The notes beneath the pieces were generated by a model. That model searched no databases and had not been told where the DNA came from. It saw nothing but the letters and a program-made list of their open reading frames with translations. A stretch of 64,000 bases of DNA, taken from positions 101,402 to 165,401 of the forward strand of contig UBJR01000013.1 in NCBI GenBank assembly GCA_900465675.1. The letters run 5' to 3'. This document shows, piece after piece, positions 55,690 through 64,000 of this stretch. The stretch comes from Hyphomicrobiales bacterium. GTDB taxonomy: Bacteria; Pseudomonadota; Alphaproteobacteria; Rhizobiales; Rhizobiaceae. A program made the translations under genes and the position numbers. How positions within the stretch are numbered: the first letter of the stretch is position 1; every line of letters starts with the position of its first letter.

Positions 55690-56256
55690 ATGCGCATCGA
55701 GACCACGACGATCGAGGGTATCCTGAAGATCACGCCGGCGCGGCATGGCGATCACCGCGGCTATTTTTCCGAGGTGTTCAAGGACGGATGGTTTCGCGAG
55801 AATGTCGCCGACATCACCTTCGTCCAGGATAACGAGTCGCTTTCGGCACAAGCCGGTACGCTCCGCGGCCTGCATTTCCAGACGCCGCCCTTCGCCCAGG
55901 GAAAACTGGTGCGCTGCCTTCAGGGCGCCATTCTCGACGTCGCCGTCGATATTCGCCAGGGATCTCCGACCTTCGGCCAGTGGCTCGGCGAAGAACTGAC
56001 GCCCGATAACGGTGCCCAGCTTTGGGTACCGGCAGGCTTCGCACATGGCTTCGTGACGCTCGCTCCGGATAGCGTGATCAGCTACAAGGTGACGGCGCCC
56101 TACAGCCCGGAACACGACCGTGGCATCCTGTGGAACGATCCTGATATCGGCATCCGCTGGCCGGTCCAGGAGACGGATGCGGTACTTTCCGACAAGGACC
56201 GGAAGCTTCCGAAGCTTGCCGATATTCCAGGCCATTTTCAGTTTTCAGCACAGTAA
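55690..56256 (+). CDS. rfbC: dTDP-4-dehydrorhamnose 3,5-epimerase
   Basis: 188 residues: MRIETTTIEGILKITPARHGDHRGYFSEVF (D-RG-F), FVQDNESLSAQAGTLRGLHFQTPPFAQGKLVRCLQGAILDVAVDIRQGSPTFGQW and VPAGFAHGFVTLA. Catalytic His (RGLHFQ) and Tyr (YFSEV...; SYKVTAPYSPEHD) are present. It performs the third step of dTDP-L-rhamnose synthesis. Starts 8 nt after the glycosyltransferase-like gene. Confidence 0.93.
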   Translation: MRIETTTIEGILKITPARHGDHRGYFSEVFKDGWFRENVADITFVQDNESLSAQAGTLRGLHFQTPPFAQGKLVRCLQGAILDVAVDIRQGSPTFGQWLGEELTPDNGAQLWVPAGFAHGFVTLAPDSVISYKVTAPYSPEHDRGILWNDPDIGIRWPVQETDAVLSDKDRKLPKLADIPGHFQFSAQ

Positions 56257-56274
56257 TTCAGGGGATTTCCGGCA

Positions 56275-57330
56275 ATGCGTGTCGTCGTAACGGGGGGAGC
56301 AGGCTTTATTGGTTCGGCGCTTGTGCGTCATCTGGTGAGCGAGATCGGCGCCGAGGTGCTGAATATCGACAAGCTGACCTATGCCGGAAATCTGGCCTCG
56401 CTGACATCTGTCGAGAATGCCGCTAACTACCGCTTTCTGCAGGCCGATATCTGCGACCGGGCGAAGATACAGGAAGCCTTCGCCTCGTTCAGGCCCGATA
56501 TCGTCATGCATCTGGCGGCGGAAAGCCATGTCGACCGCTCGATCTCCGGTGCTGGCGATTTTATCCAGACCAATATCGTCGGCACTTTCAGCCTGCTCGA
56601 TGCTGCGCGACATTACTGGGATAGCCTCGATACGGGACCCAAGGCGGCCTTCCGCTTCCTGCATGTCTCGACGGACGAGGTCTATGGTTCGCTCGGCGAT
56701 CAGGGCCTGTTCGAGGAAGTGACCGCTTATGATCCCTCCTCGCCCTATTCGGCCTCGAAGGCTGCGAGCGACCACCTGGCGATCGCCTGGCACCGGACCT
56801 ACGGGCTGCCGGTCGTGGTCTCCAACTGCTCCAATAATTACGGACCCTACCACTTCCCGGAAAAGCTCATTCCGCTGATGATCCTCAACGCGCTGGATGG
56901 CAAGGCACTGCCGGTCTACGGCAACGGCGCCAATATTCGCGACTGGCTCTATGTCGAGGATCACGCGCGGGCGCTCTTCACCATCGCCTCGCGCGGACGC
57001 CCGGGTGAAAAATACAATGTCGGCGGGCGCAACGAGCGCCGCAATATCGAGGTGGTCGAGCGCATCTGCGCGATTCTCGACACCGTGTTTCCGGACAAGG
57101 CCTCGCATTCGCGCCTGATCACCAATGTCACCGACCGGCCCGGCCACGATGCGCGCTACGCGATCGACGCGACCAAGCTGGAGACGGAGCTCGGCTGGAA
57201 GGCTGCGGAGAATTTCGACAGCGGCATCGACAAGACCGTGCGCTGGTATCTCGACAATGAATGGTGGTGGCGCCCTCTGCGCGACAACGTCTATTCCGGC
57301 GAACGCCTTGGCGTCTTCAAGGGACGATGA
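56275..57330 (+). CDS. rfbB: dTDP-glucose 4,6-dehydratase
   Basis: 351 residues. NAD-binding GGAGFIGSALVRHL at 7-20, then STDEVYG (about 130) with the DE general acid/base pair, and YSASKAASD (YxxxK). The TNIVGT and IRDWLYVEDHARAL segments match RmlB of the SDR family. It makes dTDP-4-keto-6-deoxyglucose. 18 nt after rfbC. Confidence 0.94.
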   Translation: MRVVVTGGAGFIGSALVRHLVSEIGAEVLNIDKLTYAGNLASLTSVENAANYRFLQADICDRAKIQEAFASFRPDIVMHLAAESHVDRSISGAGDFIQTNIVGTFSLLDAARHYWDSLDTGPKAAFRFLHVSTDEVYGSLGDQGLFEEVTAYDPSSPYSASKAASDHLAIAWHRTYGLPVVVSNCSNNYGPYHFPEKLIPLMILNALDGKALPVYGNGANIRDWLYVEDHARALFTIASRGRPGEKYNVGGRNERRNIEVVERICAILDTVFPDKASHSRLITNVTDRPGHDARYAIDATKLETELGWKAAENFDSGIDKTVRWYLDNEWWWRPLRDNVYSGERLGVFKGR

Positions 57331-57332
57331 CG

Positions 57333-58217
57333 ATGCGCATTGCCGTAACGGGTAGAGAGGGTCAGGTCGCTCGGTCGCTTCTGGCGACAGCACCCTCAGG
57401 CATTGAGGTGATCGCGATTGGCCGCCCTGAGCTCGATCTTGCCAATCCCGCTAGTGTGCTGCCGGCTCTGGCAGCAGCACAGCCCGACGTGATCGTCTCC
57501 GCAGCAGCCTATACGGCTGTCGACAAGGCTGAGAGCGAGCCGGATGTGGCTTTCGCCGTCAATGCCGCCGGTGCCGGCGCCGTATCCGAAGCGGCCGCGG
57601 ATCTCCGTATCCCCGTCATCCATTTATCGACCGATTATGTGTTCTCCGGCGAGAAGCTGGCGCCCTATGTCGAGACCGATCCAACCGGTCCGATCTCGGT
57701 CTATGGCAGCACCAAACTTGAAGGGGAGCTGCGGGTGGCGGCCGGCAATCCCGATCACGTCATCCTGCGGACGGCCTGGGTCTATTCGCCCTTCGGCGCC
57801 AATTTCGTGAAGACGATGCTGCGGCTTGCCGAAACGCGCGACGAGCTGCGCGTCGTCGCCGATCAGCAGGGGTGCCCGACATCGGCGCTTGATATTGCTG
57901 GGGCGATCTTCGCCATCGCGGCGCGTTTGAAAGCCGATCCGGATCCCGCGCTGCGCGGCACCTTTCATCTGACCGGGACCGGCGAAGCCACCTGGGCCGA
58001 TTTTGCCACCGAGATCTTTGCGCAATCGCGAGCGCTCGGCGGCAACAGTGCCGCGGTTACGCCCATCACCACTGCAGAATATCCGACGCCCGCGAGGCGC
58101 CCCGCCAATTCGCGGCTTTCGGGAGACAAACTCGCTGCCACCTACGGCATCCGCTTGCCCGACTGGAAAAGCTCGACGGAAATTGCGGTCAAAGCCATTT
58201 TGAAAAATGCGATTTGA
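57333..58217 (+). CDS. rfbD: dTDP-4-dehydrorhamnose reductase
   Basis: 294 residues; ATG 57333 chosen because AAGGG stands 9 nt upstream (ATG 57327, which overlaps the rfbB stop, is the alternative). NADPH site TGREGQVARSL, then STDYVFSG and YGSTKLEGE (YxxxK), and GCPTSALDIA. RmlD-type SDR. Completes dTDP-L-rhamnose. Confidence 0.93.
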   Translation: MRIAVTGREGQVARSLLATAPSGIEVIAIGRPELDLANPASVLPALAAAQPDVIVSAAAYTAVDKAESEPDVAFAVNAAGAGAVSEAAADLRIPVIHLSTDYVFSGEKLAPYVETDPTGPISVYGSTKLEGELRVAAGNPDHVILRTAWVYSPFGANFVKTMLRLAETRDELRVVADQQGCPTSALDIAGAIFAIAARLKADPDPALRGTFHLTGTGEATWADFATEIFAQSRALGGNSAAVTPITTAEYPTPARRPANSRLSGDKLAATYGIRLPDWKSSTEIAVKAILKNAI

Positions 58218-58227
58218 GGAGACTGAG

Positions 58228-59097
58228 ATGAAGGGGATCATTCTAGCGGGCGGCACCGGCACCAGGCTTCATCCGATCACCCAGGCGGTGTCGAAGCAGC
58301 TGATGCCTGTCTACGACAAGCCGATGATCTACTATCCGCTGACGACGCTGATGCTGGCCGGGATCAACGACATCCTGATCATCACCACGCCGCACGATGT
58401 CGAGGCCTTCAAGCGGCTTCTCGGCGACGGTTCGCAATGGGGCATTTCGCTGAGCTACGCAGTTCAGCCCAGCCCCGATGGTCTGGCACAAGCCTTCATC
58501 ATCGGCGCCGATTTCATCAACGGCCAGAATTCCGCGCTGGTTCTCGGCGACAATATCTATTTCGGTCACGGCCTGCCGGAGATCATGAAGTCGGGGACGG
58601 CGCGCACCAAAGGCGCCACGGTCTTTGCCTATCACGTCACCGATCCCGAGCGTTACGGCGTCGTCGAATTCGACGGCAAGATGAACGCGCTGTCGATCGA
58701 GGAAAAGCCGAAGCAGCCGAAATCCAACTGGGCTGTCACCGGCCTCTATTTCTACGACCAGCAGGTCGTCGATATCGCCGCCAATCTGAAGCCGTCACCG
58801 CGCGGTGAATTGGAGATCACCGATGTCAACCGCACCTATCTGGAGCGCGGCGAACTCTATGTCGAACTGATGGGCCGTGGCTATGCCTGGCTTGATACCG
58901 GCACACCCGATAGCCTGCTCGACGCAGCCGCCTTCGTCAGTACGCTGGAGAAGCGCCAGGGCTTCAAGATCGCCTGCCCTGAGGAAGTGGCGTGGCGCAT
59001 GGGGTATATCAGCCAGGACGACCTGGCAAAGCTTGCCGAAAAGCTCGGCAAGAGCGCCTATGGCCAGTATCTCACCAAGTTGTCCACCGACTGGTAA
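58228..59097 (+). CDS. rfbA: Glucose-1-phosphate thymidylyltransferase
   Basis: 289 residues from ATG 58228 (MKGIILAGGTGTRLHPITQAVSKQLMPVYDKPMIYYPL), the nucleotidyltransferase signature GGxGTRLxPxT. VLGDNIYFG carries the catalytic Asp region, and VEFDGKMNALSIEEKPKQPKSN and GYAWLDTGTPDSLLDA follow. It makes dTDP-glucose, the first step of the pathway. Full length. It ends 3 nt before the convergent recJ gene. Confidence 0.95.
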   Translation: MKGIILAGGTGTRLHPITQAVSKQLMPVYDKPMIYYPLTTLMLAGINDILIITTPHDVEAFKRLLGDGSQWGISLSYAVQPSPDGLAQAFIIGADFINGQNSALVLGDNIYFGHGLPEIMKSGTARTKGATVFAYHVTDPERYGVVEFDGKMNALSIEEKPKQPKSNWAVTGLYFYDQQVVDIAANLKPSPRGELEITDVNRTYLERGELYVELMGRGYAWLDTGTPDSLLDAAAFVSTLEKRQGFKIACPEEVAWRMGYISQDDLAKLAEKLGKSAYGQYLTKLSTDW

Positions 59098-59100
59098 GGC

Positions 59101-60906
59101 TTACTTCGCCGGTGCCGCATCAGAGACGCGCAGCTGAATGCGGCGCGAGCCCTGGTAATGGTCTGCGCCGAGCGAGCCTGCAACATGCAGATTGGCGCCG
59201 CGTGAATTGAGCAGCAGGTTCCCGAGAGCGGTATCGGCGGCGCGGAAGGCAATGCCGTCAAGACGGGCGCCGTCCATGGCTTCGAGCGTCACCTTGACGT
59301 GCTTTTCGCCGACCGTCCTGACATCGCGCAGGCGATGGGCGGGGATGGCGAAGACCGGCTGCGAATGGCCGGAGCCATAGGGGCCTGCGGTTTCCAGCCG
59401 GTCGATGAGATCGAGCGTGGCGCCGTTGGCGCCGATCGCGCCATCGATCTTCAGCATTTCATTGGCGACGAGATTGGCGACGGTCTTTTCGGCGCGTTCG
59501 GTGAAGAAACTGCGCAAGGCGCCGAGCTTCTCGCGCTCGACCGTCAGACCGGCGGCCATCGCATGTCCGCCGCCCTTGATCAGCAACCCCTCGTCGACAG
59601 CGGCGCGGACCATACGTCCCATATCGAAGCCGTTGATCGAGCGGCCGGATCCCGTACCGCGGCCCGATGGATCGAAAGCAATGGCGAAGGCCGGGCGCTT
59701 GAACTTTTCCTTGAGACGTGCGGCGAGAAGGCCGACGATCCCGGGATGCCACTTGTCGCGGGCAGTCACGATGACGGAAGCACCCTGGCCATCGCCATAC
59801 TCGGCCATTGCCTCGGCCTCCGCCTCCTGCAGCATGGCGGCTTCCATCACCTGGCGGTCGCGGTTCAGTTCGTCGAGCTTCTGGGCGATCGTCTCCGCTT
59901 CGCCGGCATCGTCGAGCGTCAGCAGGCGGCTGCCGAGGGCGGCGTCGCCGATGCGGCCACCGGCATTGATACGGGGACCGACGAGAAAGCCGAAATGATA
60001 GGGCGTGACCGGGCCGGAGAGACTGGCCTTGCGAAACAGGGCGGCAAGACCCGCATTGCTCTGGTGACGCGCTGCAACGAGGCCCTTGACGACATAGGCA
60101 CGGTTCAGGCCTTTCAGCGGGACGACATCGCAGACCGTGGCGAGCGCCACGATATCGAGCCACTGCAGGAGGTCGATTGCCAGAATGCGCTTGTCGCCGG
60201 CTTCACGCAGCAATCTGAGCGTGGCCACCAGCACCAGGAAGACCACGCCGGCGGCGCAGAGGTGCCCCTGGCCCGAGAGATCGTCCTCACGGTTGGGGTT
60301 CACCAGCGCGTGGCAATGCGGCAGCGCGTGTGTCACCTGATGGTGATCGATGACGACGACGTCGATATTGCGCGCCTTGGCGGCATCGAGCGCCTCGTGG
60401 CTGGTCGATCCGCAGTCGACGGTGACGATCAATTTCGCGCCATTGTCGATCAACTGGTTGATGGCGGCAGCATTCGGTCCGTAGCCTTCGAAAATGCGGT
60501 CAGGAATATAGATCTCGGCCTTGACGCCGAAATGGGCGAGGAAGCGGTACATCAGGGCCGATGAAGCGGCACCGTCGACGTCATAGTCACCGAAGATCGC
60601 AACATTCTCACCGCGCCGGATGGCTTCTGCCAAACGCTTTGCCGCCGTCTCGCAATCGGTCAGCTTGTAGGGATCGGGCATCAGGTTGCGGATGGTCGGA
60701 TCGAGGAACTCGACCGCTTCATCGACCGCAACGCCCCGCCCGGCAAGCACGCGGGCAATCAGATCCGGCAGGCCATGGACTTGCGACATGGCGAGCGCGC
60801 GGTTCTGCCCGGCCTGGTCGAGCCGCGAAATCCAGCGATTGTCGAGAATGGATTTCTCCACCCCGAGGAACGCGCGCTGTACCGGATCAGCGGCTATATC
60901 CACCAT
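59101..60906 (-). CDS. recJ: Single-stranded-DNA exonuclease RecJ
   Basis: 601 residues from ATG 60906 (MVDIAADPVQRAFLGVEKS). DHH motifs: ENVAIFGDYDVDGAASSALMYRFLAHFG (D-x-D), VDCGSTSHEALD, VVVIDHHQVTHALP (DHH), and RINAGGRIGDAALGSRLL. The DHHA1 part holds GGGHAMAAGLTVER. A 5'-3' exonuclease in RecF-type repair. It is convergent with rfbA. Confidence 0.95.
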   Translation of the reverse strand: MVDIAADPVQRAFLGVEKSILDNRWISRLDQAGQNRALAMSQVHGLPDLIARVLAGRGVAVDEAVEFLDPTIRNLMPDPYKLTDCETAAKRLAEAIRRGENVAIFGDYDVDGAASSALMYRFLAHFGVKAEIYIPDRIFEGYGPNAAAINQLIDNGAKLIVTVDCGSTSHEALDAAKARNIDVVVIDHHQVTHALPHCHALVNPNREDDLSGQGHLCAAGVVFLVLVATLRLLREAGDKRILAIDLLQWLDIVALATVCDVVPLKGLNRAYVVKGLVAARHQSNAGLAALFRKASLSGPVTPYHFGFLVGPRINAGGRIGDAALGSRLLTLDDAGEAETIAQKLDELNRDRQVMEAAMLQEAEAEAMAEYGDGQGASVIVTARDKWHPGIVGLLAARLKEKFKRPAFAIAFDPSGRGTGSGRSINGFDMGRMVRAAVDEGLLIKGGGHAMAAGLTVEREKLGALRSFFTERAEKTVANLVANEMLKIDGAIGANGATLDLIDRLETAGPYGSGHSQPVFAIPAHRLRDVRTVGEKHVKVTLEAMDGARLDGIAFRAADTALGNLLLNSRGANLHVAGSLGADHYQGSRRIQLRVSDAAPAK

Positions 60907-61014
60907 TCTGCCAATGCCCCATAATGTCACCGCCCCGTGACGGGGCGGCAAAAATTGCATGAGCACATTTATGCAGGCTTAAGGCCGGTGGCAACGCCCG
61001 GGCTGGCGTTACCC

Positions 61015-62337
<1,323 letters not shown>

Positions 62338-62401
62338 GAAGCGATCCTGAATGTTCATGAGTGGCAGCCGCGGACCGCGGCTGCCGATTGGGAGATGTCT
62401 A

Positions 62402-63619
62402 TCAGCGGTGTGCGTTGAGCGAGATGACGTTGTGCATCGTCTCGTCGGCCGTCGACAGGAATTTCTTGATGCTGCGCGCAGCCTGGCGGATGCGGTGCTC
62501 GTTCTCGACGAGTGCGAGACGAACGTAATCATCGCCCATTTCGCCGAAGCCGATGCCCGGCGCCACGGCAACGTCGGCCTTTTCGACCAGCAGCTTGGAG
62601 AATTCCAGCGAACCGAGGTGACGGAACTTCTCCGGGATCTTCGCCCAGGCGAACATCGTGGCAGCCGGCGGCGGCACTTCGAAGCCGGCCTTGCCGAAGC
62701 TCTCGACCATGACGTCGCGGCGGCGCTTGTAGACGTTGCGGACCTCAGCGATGTCGGAGCCATCGCCGTTCAGCGCGTGCGTCGCTGCAACCTGGATCGG
62801 CGTGAAGGCGCCGTAGTCGAGGTAGGACTTCACGCGCGTCAGGGCTGCGATCAGGCGCTCGTTGCCGACGGCAAAGCCCATGCGCCAGCCGGGCATGGAG
62901 AAGGTCTTCGACATCGAGGTGAATTCGACGGTGACGTCGATGGCACCAGGAACCTGCAGAACGGAGGGCGGCGGTTCGCCGTCGAAGTAGATTTCCGAAT
63001 AGGCAAGGTCGGACAACACGATGATGTCGTGCTTCTTCGCAAAGGCGATGACGTCCTTGTAGAAATCGAGTGTCGCGACGAAGGCCGTCGGGTTCGACGG
63101 ATAGTTCAGGATCAGCGCCAGCGGCTTCGGGATCGAGTGACGCACGGCGCGCTCGAGCGGCGCGAAGAAATTCTCATCCGGCTCGACCGGGATCGAACGG
63201 ATCACGCCGCCTGCCATCAGGAAGCCGAAGGCGTGGATCGGATAGGTCGGGTTCGGGCAGAGGATGACGTCACCAGGCGCGGTGATCGCCTGCGCCATGT
63301 TGGCGAAACCTTCCTTGGAACCGAGGGTCGCGACGACCTGCGTATCCGGGTTGAGCTTCACGCCGAAGCGGCGGGCGTAATAGGCGGCCTGCGCGCGGCG
63401 AAGACCGGGAATGCCCTTGGAGGACGAATAGCGATGCGTGCGCGGGTCCTGGACCACTTCGCAGAGCTTGTCGACAATGGCTTTCGGGGTCGGCAGGTCA
63501 GGGTTTCCCATACCGAGATCGATGATATCGGCGCCGCCCGCTCGCGCGCTTGCTTTCAAACGGTTGACCTGTTCGAAAACATAAGGCGGCAAACGCCGGA
63601 CTTTGTGAAACTCTTCCAT
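62402..63619 (-). CDS. Class I/II aminotransferase (LL-diaminopimelate or alanine type)
   Basis: 405 residues from ATG 63619 (MEEFHKVRRLPPYVFEQVNRLKASARAGGADIIDLGMGNPDLPTP), with GGGGAA 6 nt upstream. PLP site SMSKTFSMPGWRMGFAVG (catalytic Lys), and LNYPSNPTAFV and VLSDLAYSEIYFDG (Asn, Asp/Tyr of class I). Rhizobial orthologues upstream of hom are annotated either as LL-diaminopimelate aminotransferase or as an alanine/aspartate-type enzyme. The substrate is not decided by sequence alone. Confidence 0.9.
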   Translation of the reverse strand: MEEFHKVRRLPPYVFEQVNRLKASARAGGADIIDLGMGNPDLPTPKAIVDKLCEVVQDPRTHRYSSSKGIPGLRRAQAAYYARRFGVKLNPDTQVVATLGSKEGFANMAQAITAPGDVILCPNPTYPIHAFGFLMAGGVIRSIPVEPDENFFAPLERAVRHSIPKPLALILNYPSNPTAFVATLDFYKDVIAFAKKHDIIVLSDLAYSEIYFDGEPPPSVLQVPGAIDVTVEFTSMSKTFSMPGWRMGFAVGNERLIAALTRVKSYLDYGAFTPIQVAATHALNGDGSDIAEVRNVYKRRRDVMVESFGKAGFEVPPPAATMFAWAKIPEKFRHLGSLEFSKLLVEKADVAVAPGIGFGEMGDDYVRLALVENEHRIRQAARSIKKFLSTADETMHNVISLNAHR

Positions 63620-63787
63620 TTCATTCCCCATGGAAATGCGGCCACCGCGGCCGCGCTCGAAGTTCGTCCTGTTCCCGGCTGCTTGCGATACGAACTTCAG
63701 AATCGCATGCGCCGTATTCATCAGACTGTCTGCAGGCGGCGATTCTTTGACGGATGCCGCAGCTGCGAAGCATTATCGGGAAAATTT

Positions 63788-64000
63788 ACGTCTCCCGCCA
63801 GCTGCGGAAGGCTTTGCGTGCAAATTGCCTGAAAGGCAAGGCCTACTTGGTGATTTCCGAGAGTGTGTCGGCGCCGTGATCGGCCGCAAGCTTGCGGTAT
63901 TCGGCAACGCGGCGCTGATACTCGGCCTCGGAAATCACCAAGTAGGCCTTGCCTTTCAGGCAATTTGCACGCAAAGCCTTCCGCAGCTGGCGGGAGACGT
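63788..64000. repeat. Perfect 74-bp inverted repeat at the window end
   Basis: 63788-63861 and 63927-64000 are exact reverse complements, with a 65-nt loop. The arms may continue past the window, since position 64000 is the edge. The right arm is coding sequence of the partial gene here; the left arm lies over and beyond its stop codon. Confidence 0.9.
63843..64000 (-). CDS. C-terminal part of an unknown protein (partial)
   Basis: The open minus-strand frame enters at the window edge and stops at 63843-63845. The visible 51 or so codons read VSRQLRKALRANCLKGK then AYLVISEAEYQRRVAEYRKLAAD and end LSEITK. They are basic and helical. Codon use looks real across the loop, where there is no repeat constraint. 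The last six codons lie in the left repeat arm. Upstream part and family are not visible. Confidence 0.5.
   Translation of the reverse strand, partial: VSRQLRKALRANCLKGKAYLVISEAEYQRRVAEYRKLAADHGADTLSEITK

Overview
The window is about 46.9 kb of an integrated tailed-phage genome followed by about 17 kb of host chromosome. The host looks like an alphaproteobacterium of the Rhizobium/Agrobacterium group. The base composition is GC-rich, there is a mitochondrial-type NDUFS4-like subunit gene, a two-domain cold-shock protein, and the order aminotransferase-hom-recJ is the kind seen in Rhizobiaceae. All names come from reading the sequence and from family knowledge; no database search was run.

Prophage, late module (1-16.6 kb, all minus strand; transcription runs right to left). 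The order is terminase small and large subunits, DUF1073 portal, Mu-F-like head protein, a Nudix-DUF2213-scaffold fusion, cement protein, DUF2184 major capsid protein, DUF4054 connector, gpG/gp10-like protein, collar, neck terminator, DUF3383 sheath, DUF3277 tube, a tail assembly chaperone with a canonical -1 frameshift site, and the start of the tape measure, which runs off the left edge. This is a contractile-tail (myovirus-like) plan. Baseplate, fibre and lysis genes must lie to the left of the window, as must the other attachment site.

Prophage, early-left module (16.6-33.8 kb, minus strand). More than 30 small genes are packed with 4-nt start/stop overlaps. They include an HNH nuclease, a LuxR-type HTH protein, a protein with DnaA domain IV, an ATP-grasp enzyme, a C5-cytosine methyltransferase with eight internal repeats, a DnaB helicase, a beta-class amino-methyltransferase, an SNF2-like helicase, a RuvC-like resolvase, a LexA-type HTH protein, a candidate Fe(II)/2-oxoglutarate oxygenase and a Cro-like protein.

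Switch region (33.5-35.6 kb). A Cro-like gene and a CI/S24-like repressor diverge. Five copies of one operator (TGGAA-N5-TTCAA or close) lie in two places: two between cro and cI, and three in front of the rightward operon. One copy sits exactly inside the -35/-10 spacer of each of two predicted promoters, so one repressor probably silences both early operons.

Early-right module (35.6-46.8 kb, plus strand). Recombination genes (ERF annealing protein, YqaJ exonuclease, NinB), an HNH nuclease, many small accessory proteins and a tyrosine integrase. The integrase ends 26 nt from the 3' end of a tRNA-Arg(TCT) gene, the likely attachment site.

Chromosome (46.9-64 kb). An NDUFS4-like protein, a lipid A phosphoethanolamine transferase, tRNA-Pro(TGG), a DUF192 protein, a double cold-shock protein, a glyoxalase, an M15-like lipoprotein, two identical tRNA-Glu(TTC) genes around a small gene with a strong terminator, a large two-domain glycosyltransferase-like protein leading the dTDP-rhamnose operon rfbCBDA, then recJ, hom and an aminotransferase. 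The last 213 nt contain a perfect 74-bp inverted repeat around the 3' end of a partial gene. This may be a real palindrome or a fold-back assembly artefact.
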